From: CAWCUK01 sp963798775
GTDB lineage: Bacteria > Bacteroidota > Ignavibacteria > Ignavibacteriales > Ignavibacteriaceae
Direction: 5' to 3'
Length of the DNA: 64,000 nt
Assembly: GCA_963798775.1 (NCBI GenBank)
Contig: CAWCUK010000004.1
Span: forward strand, 1 to 64,000
Part shown: piece by piece, positions 53,175-63,047 of the stretch
Position numbering within the stretch: position 1 is the first letter of the stretch
Layout: each line of letters starts with the position of its first letter
Translations under genes and position numbers: made by a program
Notes under the pieces: generated by a model
What the model saw: only the letters and a program-made list of their open reading frames with translations
What the model was told of the DNA's origin: nothing
The model's database searches: none

Positions 53175-54502
53175 ATGAGGATATTACTTAATTATTTAAA
53201 AAAAATTTTAAATATATAATCGCCTTATATGTTCTCATTCAAATTTTTATATTAATATTCTTCCCTGGTAATTATGTAAGCGATTCGCTTACTTATTACA
53301 AGCTCGCGGAAGAATCAATAAAAGCAAATACTTTTTATCCCGCTCCCGGCCAACTTTACAGCGATTATATTATTGCGCCGCTTTATATCAATATTTTAGT
53401 CTCAATCTTATCTATTGTTAATTCGGCTTTCATCATTGGTATATTTAACATAATAATAAATTCTCTCCAGCTTTTTCTGGTCTACAAAATATGCGTGAAA
53501 ATTTTTAACGAAGATACCGCCGTTATTTCCGCCACAATCTACATTTTTTATATAAATAATTTGGGATTAGTGTTATTGAATTTAACCGAATTATTATTTG
53601 GAACTTTAATTCTCGGTAGTATTTACTTTTATATTCTGAAAAATAAATTAAGCTATTTTAATTCCGGCTTGTTATTAGCTGCTTCCATAGCTGTACGCCC
53701 GACAGGCTGGGTTCTGTTTATCGTTTATTTTATAATCTTTGTTTATCATCTTTACAAGAGATTTCCTATTTCTAAATTTATTTTGATCTTTTCCGGAACT
53801 GCTATTTTTATTCTTAGTTTTGGATTCATTGTAAAATCGAATTTCGGAAGATTTGAATTTCAATCGACGACAGGCCCGGTTAATTTAATACAAGGGGCTA
53901 ATGATGATGCGACAGGTTCTTATAATGATAAGGTTTTTGAAAAGGGAAATATAGGTTATATAGAAAACATCAATTCTTTAACTTATTACCAAAGAGAAAA
54001 AATTTGGAAAGAGAGATCAGTAAAGTGGATTTCTGAGCATCCTTTTAAATGGATATCTTTTTTACCAATTAAATTGGCGGCGCTTTACGCTTGGGATGAT
54101 ACCGCGATTTCAAGTCTTCTTCAGTTTCCAAAATTAAATTTTTATCAAGCTGTTAAATCAATTTTCACAAAAACTTCTGTGAATAAAAATTGGGATGATG
54201 CCACATTAACAAGAAAAATGATATATTTCGCTTTTCAGATTTACAACCAGTTGTTTTATATTTTAGTTTTGTTACTTTTTATCCTTTTTTTATTTAAGTA
54301 CTATAAAATTATTTTTAAAGAAGAAATTTTATTCATCCTATTTTTATTTATAATTTTTGGAACCGGATTAACATTAATTACTGTCGGCATTCCTCGTTAT
54401 AAGTATAATTTTTTTATTATGATGATAATTTTCACTTCTCCCTTCATTGATAATTATTTGAAGGGGAAATCACTTTTTTCTTTTAATATAAACAGAGTTT
54501 AA
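53175..54502 (+). CDS. Glycosyltransferase family 39/ArnT-like membrane protein, one frameshift
   Basis: About 442 aa when joined. An ATG at 53175 (MRILLNYLKK) runs for 14 codons to a stop; adding one A to the A8 run at 53198-53205 joins it to NFKYIIALYVLIQIFILIFF and the rest. The body has FPGNYVSDSLTYYKLAEESI with the Asp motif of ArnT-like enzymes, many membrane helices (NSAFIIGIFNIIINSLQLFL), and YPAPGQLYSDY-like segments in the first periplasmic loop. A GTG at 53495 would give only the C-terminal 335 aa, which lack this loop. It is probably a dolichol/undecaprenyl-phosphosugar-dependent transferase in the surface-glycan cluster. Confidence 0.75.
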
Positions 54503-54503
54503 T

Positions 54504-55475
54504 ATGGTAGAATTTATCCGGTTAAAAGATTCAAATATTACCGATGCTAAGTGGGATCAGTTTGTTGAAAATTCCGATAACGGGACGATGTTTCATAAAA
54601 GATTATTTTTGTCTTACCACCCAAAAGATAGGTTTGAAGACGCCTCGGTAGTTATTAAAAAGAACAATAAAATCCTTTCTGTTTTTCCAGCCGTTATTAT
54701 CGAAAGAGAAGGGAAGAAAATTCTATCTTCGCACGGCGGAGCTTCTTACGGCAGTTTTGTTTATAAAACAAATCTAAATTTTCGAGAAGCGTTTGACCTT
54801 GTTGAAGGACTTGAAGATTACGCTAAAAATCTGAACGTGAACAGAATTCAGCTTACTCCGCCGCCGATGATTTATCAAACCAAATATTCTAATTATATAG
54901 ATTTTGCTTTGGTGAAAAATGATTTCAGTTATTTAAAACGTGATGTTTCAAGTGTAGTCCAGCTTGATGTTGATAACGATGATTTCCTATCAACCTACAG
55001 AAATGAAGCCCGTACAGCGGTTAAAAAGGCAATTAAAGCCGGAGTAGAAATCGCGGAGTGCGAACGATTCGCTGATTATTATGAAATTCTAAAAAAGAAT
55101 TTAAAACTTCGCCACGGCGTAAACCCGACTCATTCTCTTGATGAACTTTTAAAACTGAAGAAAATATTTCCATCAAAGATAAGATTATGGGGAGCTTTTC
55201 TCGGGGAAAAACTTATTGCCGGAGTTTGTAATTTCAGCGCCAACGCGGAAGTTGTTTTAGCGTTTTATATTAGTCACGATGAAGAATATCAAGAATACCG
55301 CGCGGTTAATCTTCTCTTCTATGAAATTATGAAACGCTATAAAACCGAGAATTATAAATTTTTAGATTTCGGAATTTTCACCGTAAATATGGAGCCAAAT
55401 TGGGGATTGGGAAGATTTAAAGAAAATTTCGGGGCGCGGGGAATTTTTAGAGATACATTTTATAAAGATTTATAA
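54504..55475 (+). CDS. FemAB/GNAT-like acyltransferase
   Basis: 323-aa protein of the GNAT-fold FemAB/FemX-like group. The pattern HGGASYGSFVY, then NRIQLTPPPMIYQ, VVQLDVDNDDFLSTYRNEAR and the second GNAT unit with LWGAFLGEKLIAGVCNF and KFLDFGIF is visible. Members add amino acids to lipid-linked peptides or transfer acyl groups to sugars in surface polysaccharides. The start ATG is 1 base after the preceding stop, and its own stop overlaps the ATG of the next gene, so it belongs to the polysaccharide operon. The exact reaction is unknown. Confidence 0.8.
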   Translation: MVEFIRLKDSNITDAKWDQFVENSDNGTMFHKRLFLSYHPKDRFEDASVVIKKNNKILSVFPAVIIEREGKKILSSHGGASYGSFVYKTNLNFREAFDLVEGLEDYAKNLNVNRIQLTPPPMIYQTKYSNYIDFALVKNDFSYLKRDVSSVVQLDVDNDDFLSTYRNEARTAVKKAIKAGVEIAECERFADYYEILKKNLKLRHGVNPTHSLDELLKLKKIFPSKIRLWGAFLGEKLIAGVCNFSANAEVVLAFYISHDEEYQEYRAVNLLFYEIMKRYKTENYKFLDFGIFTVNMEPNWGLGRFKENFGARGIFRDTFYKDL

Positions 55476-56552
55476 TGCTGAAAATTCTTCATCTCGGGCC
55501 GCAGAATTTTGCCGGCGTTCCGTATAGTTTTTATGAGATGCACAACCGCTGCGGCGATTATTCGCGATTGATAACTTATTATAAAAATCCCAACGCTTTT
55601 AAAGAGGACATCTGTTTAAACCTTCCTTATCCAACTTCATCACTGGCTTCTTTTTGGAGGAAGAAAAAAAAATCACAAGTTCAGCAGAAACAATTAACTG
55701 AAGCGCCGGTTTTTACTCCGAAAAATTTAATTGAGCAAAGTTATTTTTCTTTTAAATGATTTTTACAAGAAGAAAAAAGTTGAAAGAATTATTGATGAAT
55801 TTAATTTGAACGATTTTGATGTTATTCATTACGATTCAGGTTTAGATATTTTTCATAATTCATCACTCGCGAAAAAATGGAAGAAAGAGGGAAAGAAGAT
55901 TGTCTGCTGTTATTACGGGAGCGACCTTCGATTAAGAGGAATTGTTAAGGAAATGGACGCGATTTCAGATTTAAATATCACTAGCGAGTTCGATCATCTT
56001 GAGCTTAAAAAAGATCTTCATTATTTATTTTATCCTTACGATCCTTCTGAACTTCCCGCCAAAAAAACAGAAGAAAATGAAAAAATAAAAATTGTGCATT
56101 CACCGACTAATCGTCAATTTAAAGGAACGGATTTAATAATGTCGGTTATAGAAAACATTAAGAAAGAGAACAATATAGAATTTATTTTACTCGAAAAAAT
56201 TAATAGGAAGGAACTGCTTAAAATAAAAGCTGAATGCGATATAAGCATCGATCAAGTCGGTGGAACAATGGGCGGAACAGGTTACGGAAAAGCCGGGCTT
56301 GAAACTTTGTCGATGGGAATTCCGACTATTACAAACATGACGAAGGAATACTCGGATTGGATTCCGGAAAATCCATTTGTTGTTGCGAATAATTCCGAGC
56401 AGCTTTATATAAAATTAAATGAACTTATAGAGAGCAAAAGCCTAAGAGAAGAGTTTGGAGAAAAAGGAAAAGCATGGGTAAACAAATATCACGGATATGA
56501 AAATGTAAACGCGCAATTAAAAGAACTTTATAAATTAAAAAATATAATTTGA
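55475..56552 (+). CDS. Glycosyltransferase (GT4-like), one frameshift
   Basis: About 358 aa after joining. The first frame (MLKILHLGPQNFAGVPYSFY, then NLIEQSYFSFK) ends at 55757. Removing one T from the run near 55744-55748 gives SYFLLNDFYKKKKVERIIDE and continues to the end at 56550-56552. The second half contains VHYDSGLDIFHN-type and VCCYYGSDLRLRG segments, then IKIVHSPTNRQFKGTD and AGLETLSMGIPTI, which are C-terminal GT-B nucleotide-sugar motifs (E-x-x-x-x-G). It sits between an acyltransferase and a flippase in the surface-polysaccharide cluster, so it probably adds a sugar to a lipid-linked repeat unit. Confidence 0.75.
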
Positions 56553-57982
56553 TGCAGAAACAAAAAGGCTTATCAAAATCGACGGCCTGGTACACTTTGG
56601 GTAATCTATTTATTCGATCAATCAATTTTGTTCTGCTCCCGCTTTATTCTCACATCCTATCGACAGAAGATTTTGGAAACTATGCTTTGTTGATGTCGCT
56701 TTATGTTTTGGTATCAGTTTTTTTCTTAGGCGGAATGCAAGCGTCATTAAGTAAATATTATTTAGAAGTCGATTCTACTTCTGAACAGAAAAAGATTTTT
56801 TCGACTATCTTCAACGTTGTGATAGTAAATGGAGTTATAGTTTATATAATTGCGTTTATTTTTTCAAAAGAAATTTCTTCGGTAGTATTAAATTCAACTT
56901 CCTATTCAGAATTAGTAAAATTAACATTCGCGGTTTTATTCTTTGATGTTTTAGCCTATTTTATTCTTCATCTTCTAAAAACAAAACAGCTGCCGCAAAA
57001 AGTAGTTGTATATTCGGCGGTAAGCGCAATAATAAATTTACTTCTAAATATTTATTTAGTGTATTATTTAAAATTAGGTGTGGAAGGAATATTTTATTCT
57101 CAACTTTGTTCTTCTGTTATTCTTTTTGCAATAATGATCCCCATCTTAAAAGAAGAATATTCTCCTTTCTTAATTCATAAGAAATTATTAAGGAAGATTT
57201 TTTCTTTTGCTCTGCCTTTATTCGCGGCGGGCATTTTTTCCTCTGCCGTTGATGTTATTGATCGGTTTATTTTAGAACATTTTCTTGGTAAAAGCGTGGT
57301 AGGCATCTATAGTTTTTCATACCGAATTGCGATGATAATGAATGTATTTGTAATTTCATTTCGTACTGCGTGGACGCCGCATTCCCTTAATTTATTTAAT
57401 TCAAAAAAACATTATTACTCATTCGGAGCAATTTTAAACAAGTTGCTTGCTATCAGCGGTATTATTTTGCTCTCTGTGTCATTCTTTTCTGATGAATTAT
57501 TTAAGATAAATATATTTGGAATAAATTTATTTAATCGACAGTATGAAGCGGGGATAATTATTCTTCCGTTTGTTTTACTCGGTTATCTTTTTAATGGAAT
57601 TTCATCTTTTTATTCAGTTTATCCTTACGCTGCCGGTAAAAGTTATCATCTTTTAATTTCAGATATTTTGGCTTTTGCCGTAAACCTTCTTTTGAACTTT
57701 TTATTAATTCCAAAATATGGAATGCTCGGTGCCGCCGTGGCAACTACTCTTGGATTTTTATTTGCCTCTTTTTATTTATTCCGGATTTCTTCAAAAGCAG
57801 TAAAGTTTCAATACAATTTTTCTCCTTTAACGGTTGTAATTACTTCAACAATAATTTTTTTAGTTCTAGGGTTATATAGTAAAAATTTGGTTGCTGAAAT
57901 AGTATATCTTTTCCTTTATTTGATCGTAGTAAATTTTGGCGCGAAAATAAAATTAACGGAAATTTTAAAATTTGCTGAGTAA
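56552..57982 (+). CDS. Polysaccharide flippase (Wzx/MATE-like)
   Basis: 476-aa membrane protein of the polysaccharide-export (Wzx/RfbX) family with about 14 helices. Typical elements are LSKSTAWYTLGNLFIRSINF, LLPLYSHILSTEDFGNYAL, FSFALPLFAAGIFSSAVDVI followed by DRFILEHFLGKSVVGIYSFS, and YPYAAGKSYHLLI. It would flip undecaprenyl-linked oligosaccharide to the outer face of the inner membrane. The ATG at 56552 overlaps the previous stop by one base and is preferred over a TTG one codon earlier. Confidence 0.9.
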   Translation: MQKQKGLSKSTAWYTLGNLFIRSINFVLLPLYSHILSTEDFGNYALLMSLYVLVSVFFLGGMQASLSKYYLEVDSTSEQKKIFSTIFNVVIVNGVIVYIIAFIFSKEISSVVLNSTSYSELVKLTFAVLFFDVLAYFILHLLKTKQLPQKVVVYSAVSAIINLLLNIYLVYYLKLGVEGIFYSQLCSSVILFAIMIPILKEEYSPFLIHKKLLRKIFSFALPLFAAGIFSSAVDVIDRFILEHFLGKSVVGIYSFSYRIAMIMNVFVISFRTAWTPHSLNLFNSKKHYYSFGAILNKLLAISGIILLSVSFFSDELFKINIFGINLFNRQYEAGIIILPFVLLGYLFNGISSFYSVYPYAAGKSYHLLISDILAFAVNLLLNFLLIPKYGMLGAAVATTLGFLFASFYLFRISSKAVKFQYNFSPLTVVITSTIIFLVLGLYSKNLVAEIVYLFLYLIVVNFGAKIKLTEILKFAE

Positions 57983-58105
57983 CCAATTGTTTTTCATCAT
58001 TCTAAAATGATGAATAAATGACCTTTATTATATTTTATACCTTCCGCAAAATTTATTAAATTGTGCCCAATATTTCCAACAATGTTTGCGCAAAAAGGAT
58101 GAAGA

Positions 58106-58945
58106 ATGAAACAGTATCTTGATTTAGTAAAATTAGTTATGGATGAAGGCGTAAGAAAAAAATCGCGCACCGGGATTGATACAATTTCTTATTTCGCGGC
58201 TTTTTATAAGGTTGATCTCGCTAAAGGTTTTCCCCTTTTAACTACAAAAAAAGTCGAGTGGAAATCTCTTCTGCACGAAGTTCTTTGGTATTTATCCGGC
58301 GAAAACCATATTAGGAATTTAAGGAAGCATACAAAAATTTGGGATGCCTGGGCAGACGAAGAAGGAAATCTTGAAACTGCTTACGGCTATTATTGGCGGC
58401 ATTTCCCGAGCGCGGAAAAAGATGAAAACGGAAATTGGAAGGTTAATGAAATTGACCAAATAAAATATGTTATAAATGAATTGAAGGAAAAACCGTACAG
58501 CCGCAGGTTAGTTGTAACCGCGTGGGAGCCGGGAAACGCGACTAAAAGTAAACTTCCGCCTTGCCATTATTCTTACGCTTTTAATGTGAGCAATGGAAAA
58601 TTAAACTGCCACTTAACACAGCGCAGCGGCGACATAGCGCTTGGAATTCCATTTAACCTTGCGGCGTATTCTATTCTTACACAAATAATCGCCCAGGAAG
58701 TCGGCCTTGAGCTTGGCCAGTTTGCCCACACAATAATCGACGCGCATATTTACGTTGCGGAAAAAGGAACTCCGAATGAAAAATACGATCATCTGGAAGG
58801 GCTGAAAGAACAGATAAAAAGAGAACCGCTTCCGCTTCCGAAATTAAAAATTGCCAAAAAACCGATTGATGAATTAACTTTCGATGATTTTGAATTGATC
58901 GATTACCGGCATCATCCCAAAATTAAATTTGGGGTTGCTGTTTGA
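58106..58945 (+). CDS. thyA: Thymidylate synthase
   Basis: 279-aa ThyA, converting dUMP to dTMP with methylenetetrahydrofolate. Signatures: SRTGIDTISYFAAF with the phosphate-binding Arg, WKSLLHEVLWYLSG, the catalytic Cys153 in KLPPCHYSYAF, QRSGDIALGIPFNLAAYSIL, and HIYVAEKG. Length is that of a canonical enzyme with a modest loop insertion near residues 103-115. It overlaps folA by 4 bp; the product dihydrofolate is recycled by folA. A weak hairpin at 57993-58014 lies upstream. Confidence 0.95.
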   Translation: MKQYLDLVKLVMDEGVRKKSRTGIDTISYFAAFYKVDLAKGFPLLTTKKVEWKSLLHEVLWYLSGENHIRNLRKHTKIWDAWADEEGNLETAYGYYWRHFPSAEKDENGNWKVNEIDQIKYVINELKEKPYSRRLVVTAWEPGNATKSKLPPCHYSYAFNVSNGKLNCHLTQRSGDIALGIPFNLAAYSILTQIIAQEVGLELGQFAHTIIDAHIYVAEKGTPNEKYDHLEGLKEQIKREPLPLPKLKIAKKPIDELTFDDFELIDYRHHPKIKFGVAV

Positions 58946-59433
58946 GGAAAATTATTATTGCCGCCGTTTCAAAAAACGGAGTTATAGGAAAATCAAACGG
59001 TGAAATGTCGTGGCATATTAAAGAAGAATTTCAGCACTTCAAAAATACAACTCTCGGTTCACCGATAATAATGGGAAGAAAAACATTTCAGTCTCTCGGC
59101 AAACCGCTAAAGGGAAGGCTGAATATTGTTTTAACAAGAAACAAAGATATAAATCTTGGATTTGATGAAGTAAAAGTTTTTGATAAATTAAACGATGCTT
59201 ATGGTTTTTGCGAAAATCAAAATGTTGAAAAGATATTTATAATCGGCGGCGGAGAAATATACAAAAAAGCTGTTTCAGCCGCGGATGAAATGATTATTTC
59301 ATATATAAATTTTGAAGCGGATGGAGATGTTTATTTTCCTTCATTTAACGTTGATGAATGGACAGTTGAAAAGCGTGAGAAACACGAGCAGTTTGAAATA
59401 TTTTATTACGTAAGAAAGAAAAATGTCAGTTAA
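58942..59433 (+). CDS. folA: Dihydrofolate reductase
   Basis: 163-aa DHFR. It begins KIIIAAVSKNGVIGKSNGE, has MSWHIKEEFQHFKNTTLG, the cofactor motif IIMGRKTFQSLGKPLKGRLN and IFIIGGGEIYKKA, then a C-terminal half with NFEADGDVYFP. The start codon is TTG at 58942, overlapping the thyA TGA. The pairing thyA-folA couples dTMP synthesis with recycling of dihydrofolate. It is distinct from the RibD-type DHFR-like proteins near the start of the window. The 3' end overlaps mutL by 11 bp. Confidence 0.95.
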   Translation: MRKIIIAAVSKNGVIGKSNGEMSWHIKEEFQHFKNTTLGSPIIMGRKTFQSLGKPLKGRLNIVLTRNKDINLGFDEVKVFDKLNDAYGFCENQNVEKIFIIGGGEIYKKAVSAADEMIISYINFEADGDVYFPSFNVDEWTVEKREKHEQFEIFYYVRKKNVS

Positions 59434-61306
59434 AAAAATAAAAATACTACCGGAAAATATTGCCAACAAAATTGCAGCCGGAGAAGTTGTGCAAAGGCCG
59501 GAATCGGTTGTTAAAGAATTACTTGAAAATTCCATTGACGCGGGTTCTAAAACTATAGAATTAATTATAAAGAAAGCCGGCAAAAGTTTAATCCAAGTTT
59601 GCGATGACGGAATCGGGATGACGGAAGAAGACGCGATTCTCTGCATTCAAAAACACGCCACAAGTAAAATTGCCAGTTATGAAGATTTGGAAGCGATAGG
59701 AACATTCGGTTTCCGAGGTGAAGCTTTAAGTTCTATTTCCGCGGTCGCGCAGTTGGAAATTAAAACGGAAACAAGAGACGAGGAAATAGGAACTCTGCTT
59801 AGAGTTGAAGATCCGCAAAATATTGTTACGGAAAAAGGTTCTTTTCCTAAAGGGACTTCGGTTTCGGTTAAGAATTTATTCTTTAATACTCCCGCCAGAA
59901 GAAATTTTTTAAAGACAAATACAACGGAATTAAAGCATATTGTTGATACTTTTAATAAAATCGCTTTAAGTTATCCTGAAATTCATTTTCGCTTTTATAA
60001 TGATGATGAATTAACTTCCGATTATTCTTTAGGTTCTATTGAAGATAGAATAAGACAAGTCTTTGGCGAAAATATGCTTGACGCACTTATTCCCGTAGAA
60101 GAACGAACTGATTTTATAAATATTTACGGTTATATCGGTAAGCCTACAATGTTAAAGAAAAACAAAGGAGAGCAGTATCTATTTCTAAACAATCGTTTTG
60201 TGGTAAGCAAGCAGATAAATCATGCGGTATTTACGGCTTATGAAAATATTTTGGAAAAGGGTGAATATCCTTTTTTTGTTCTTTTTATAGAACTTGACCA
60301 GCGAAGAATTGATATAAACGTTCATCCTTCAAAACTTGAAGTTCGTTTTGAAGACGAAAAAGATATTTATCATTTTGTAGTGGCGGTTATTAAAAAAAGT
60401 TTAGGAACGCACGACCTTGTTCCTTCAATGTCTTTTATAGAACCTAATGAAACTACCGAAAAACTTAGATTCAATAATTTTAACAGAGTAGAAAAAAATG
60501 ATTTCTCCGACCGTCCGGCGCCGTTTCCGACTTATCGTTCCCAGCCGGCAGAAAAAAGAGAATATCACAAAACAAGTTTTACGGATAATGAGATTGATTT
60601 AATTTTTAGTTCTATTCCCGATACAAGCGTAAAAAAAGCAGAATCGAATATTGATTCCGATCCTTTCAGCGGCGGTAACGGAAAAGAAAATGTACAACAA
60701 AAACCAAAATACGCTACCGAAACAAAGCAGAATGACGAGCCGACTTTTATTATTCAGCTTCACAATAAATATATTCTTTCTCAAATTAAAAGCGGCTTAA
60801 TGATTATAGATCAGCACGTTGCGCATGAGAGAATTTTATATGAAAAAGCATTAGCCCGATTTGACGCGAATATGCCTTTTTCGCAGCAGCTGTTATTTCC
60901 GCGAACTGTTGAAGTTGATCCCGCGAGATTTGGTATAATAAAAGAAATTTATCCTTATCTTATAAAACTGGGATTCGCAATAAAATTTTTCAGCAAAAAT
61001 ACTGTTGTTATTGAAGGTGTTCCTGACGATGTTAAAAAAAGTTCGGAAGAGAGAGTCCTTTTAGAAATTGTAGAGGAATACGCCGTAAACCAGCGTGAGA
61101 AAAAACTAGAAGAACGTGATAATATGGCAAAATCATATTCTTGTAAAACCGCTATAAAAGCGGGAGATAAATTATCGGATAAGGAAATGCGGCTGCTTAT
61201 CGATCAGCTTTTTGCCACATCAATGCCTTATGTTTGCCCGCACGGAAGGCCAATTGTAGTAAAAATATCATTGGATGAATTTGACAGAAGATTCGGAAGA
61301 ACTTAA
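59423..61306 (+). CDS. mutL: DNA mismatch repair protein MutL
   Basis: 627-aa MutL. The GHKL ATPase domain has KELLENSIDAGSKTIEL, VCDDGIGMTEEDA, HATSKI and GTFGFRGEALSSISAVAQ; the transducer has NTPARRNFLK and RRIDINVHPSKLEVRF. A disordered linker (about 360-430) leads to the dimerisation/endonuclease domain with the DQHVAHERILYEK motif (DQHAx2Ex4E) and a C-terminal CPHGRPIVV, so this is a nicking endonuclease type. It coordinates MutS-triggered repair. Overlap with folA places it in the thyA-folA-mutL operon. Confidence 0.95.
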   Translation: MSVKKIKILPENIANKIAAGEVVQRPESVVKELLENSIDAGSKTIELIIKKAGKSLIQVCDDGIGMTEEDAILCIQKHATSKIASYEDLEAIGTFGFRGEALSSISAVAQLEIKTETRDEEIGTLLRVEDPQNIVTEKGSFPKGTSVSVKNLFFNTPARRNFLKTNTTELKHIVDTFNKIALSYPEIHFRFYNDDELTSDYSLGSIEDRIRQVFGENMLDALIPVEERTDFINIYGYIGKPTMLKKNKGEQYLFLNNRFVVSKQINHAVFTAYENILEKGEYPFFVLFIELDQRRIDINVHPSKLEVRFEDEKDIYHFVVAVIKKSLGTHDLVPSMSFIEPNETTEKLRFNNFNRVEKNDFSDRPAPFPTYRSQPAEKREYHKTSFTDNEIDLIFSSIPDTSVKKAESNIDSDPFSGGNGKENVQQKPKYATETKQNDEPTFIIQLHNKYILSQIKSGLMIIDQHVAHERILYEKALARFDANMPFSQQLLFPRTVEVDPARFGIIKEIYPYLIKLGFAIKFFSKNTVVIEGVPDDVKKSSEERVLLEIVEEYAVNQREKKLEERDNMAKSYSCKTAIKAGDKLSDKEMRLLIDQLFATSMPYVCPHGRPIVVKISLDEFDRRFGRT

Positions 61307-61394
61307 ATTATAAACAGTTACAAAATATTTCCTATACTCAAAAAAGTATGGAATAAAATAATTAGTTTACAAGACTAAAAAAGGTTTAATTGTT

Positions 61395-63047
61395 ATGAAT
61401 GAAGAATATCAAAAAAAGAAAGAAGAGTATAAGAAGAAGGTTGAAAATTCTTCTAATACTGGTATGAAATTTACTACTGTCAGTGGAGAAGACGTTAAAG
61501 TTTTATACAGTCCCGACGATGTTGAAAATATAAATTATTTAAGTGAAATTGGTTTCCCTGGAGAATATCCTTACACAAGAGGAATTCACGCGAACGGCTA
61601 CAGAGGGAAAATTTGGACGATGAGGCAGTTTGCCGGATTCGGTTCTCCTGAAGATACAAATCAAAGATTTCATTACTTACTTAATCACGGGCAAACGGGT
61701 CTTTCTGTCGCGTTCGATCTTCCTACTTTAATGGGCTGGGATGCCGACGCTCCTTTAAGTGACGGCGAAGTAGGTATTTGCGGTGTAGCTATTTCTTCGC
61801 TTCAAGATATGGAAATTCTTTTTGATAAAATCCCTCTCGATAAAGTTTCTACTTCTATGACGATAAATTCTCCTGCCGCGATGATTTTTGCTTTTTATCT
61901 TGCGGTTGCTCAAAAGCAGGGAGTAGATTTTTCGAAATTACGCGGTACTCTTCAAAATGATATTTTAAAAGAATATATAGCTCAGAAGGAATATATTTAT
62001 CCTCCGACTCCTTCAATGAGAATTATTGTTGATATGATAGAATACTGTACGAAAGAAGTTCCGCAGTGGAATCCGGTTTCCGTAAGCGGTTATCATATTC
62101 GTGAAGCAGGCTCTACAGCGGTGCAGGAGTTAGCTTATACTTTGGCCGATGGTTTTGCCTACATTGAAGCGTGTATGGAAAGAGGAATGGATGTTGATGA
62201 ATTTGCTCCAAGAATTTCTTTCTTCTTCAATTCTCATTTAGATTTTTTTGAAGAAATTGCTAAATATAGGGCGGCAAGAAAAATTTATGCTAAAAGAATG
62301 AGAGAAAAGTACGGAGCTAAAAATCCTCGCTCCTGGTGGCTTCGTTTTCATACTCAAACCGCGGGATGCACTTTAACCGCTCAGCAGCCGGAAAATAATA
62401 TTGTTAGAACTGCTTTCCAGGCTTTAGCCGGAGTACTTGGCGGTACTCAATCTCTTCATACTAATTCTATGGATGAAACTCTTGCTTTACCGAGTGAAAA
62501 AGCGGTGAAAATCGCGCTTCGTACTCAGCAATTAATCGCTTATGAAACCGGCGTTATAAATACGGTTGATCCTTTGGGAGGAAGTTATTTTGTTGAATCA
62601 TTAACAGATAAAATGGAAAAGCAGGCAAATGAAATTTTTGATCAAATAGATTCATTCGGCGGAGTAATTCCCGCGATTGAAGCAGGATATTTTCAAAAAG
62701 AAATAGCCGACGCAGCTTATCGTTATCAAAGAGAAGTTGAGAAAAAAGAGAAGTTTATTGTTGGGGTTAATGAATTTGTTGAGAAGGATGAAAAGGTAGA
62801 TATTCCTATTTTATATGTTTCGCCCGAAGTTGAAAAGAAACAGAAAAAACTTCTTGCGGAACTAAAGCAAAGCCGAAATCAAGAAGCAGTTAATCAATCA
62901 CTTAAAGAAATTAAAACTGCGGCGGCCGACGGCAATAATTTAATGCCGATATTTATTAAAGCCGCGCAAAATTATGTTACTCTTGGTGAAATGATAGGCG
63001 AATTAAAAGAAGTTTTCGGAACATATGAAGAAGCAGCTGTCTTCTAA
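61395..63047 (+). CDS. Acyl-CoA mutase large subunit (methylmalonyl-CoA mutase-like, no B12 domain)
   Basis: 550-aa TIM-barrel subunit of the adenosylcobalamin-dependent acyl-CoA mutase family; the B12-binding subunit must be encoded elsewhere. Landmarks: WTMRQFAGFGSPEDTNQRFH, QTGLSVAFDLPTLMGWDAD, SMTINSPAAMIFAFYLA, GTLQNDILKEYIAQKEYI, SGYHIREAGSTAVQELAYTL and SLHTNSMDETLALPSEKA. The Tyr69 position equals the MCM Tyr89, and His234 equals His244. The residue that is Arg207 in MCM is Gln197 here, as in isobutyryl- and 2-hydroxyisobutyryl-CoA mutases. The substrate may therefore lack the free carboxylate of methylmalonyl-CoA. Confidence 0.9.
   Translation: MNEEYQKKKEEYKKKVENSSNTGMKFTTVSGEDVKVLYSPDDVENINYLSEIGFPGEYPYTRGIHANGYRGKIWTMRQFAGFGSPEDTNQRFHYLLNHGQTGLSVAFDLPTLMGWDADAPLSDGEVGICGVAISSLQDMEILFDKIPLDKVSTSMTINSPAAMIFAFYLAVAQKQGVDFSKLRGTLQNDILKEYIAQKEYIYPPTPSMRIIVDMIEYCTKEVPQWNPVSVSGYHIREAGSTAVQELAYTLADGFAYIEACMERGMDVDEFAPRISFFFNSHLDFFEEIAKYRAARKIYAKRMREKYGAKNPRSWWLRFHTQTAGCTLTAQQPENNIVRTAFQALAGVLGGTQSLHTNSMDETLALPSEKAVKIALRTQQLIAYETGVINTVDPLGGSYFVESLTDKMEKQANEIFDQIDSFGGVIPAIEAGYFQKEIADAAYRYQREVEKKEKFIVGVNEFVEKDEKVDIPILYVSPEVEKKQKKLLAELKQSRNQEAVNQSLKEIKTAAADGNNLMPIFIKAAQNYVTLGEMIGELKEVFGTYEEAAVF

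Noticed and set aside
57993..58014. Intrinsic terminator between flippase and thyA
   Set aside because: A 9-bp AT-rich hairpin is present, but no T-run follows it, so it is left as an unassigned hairpin.
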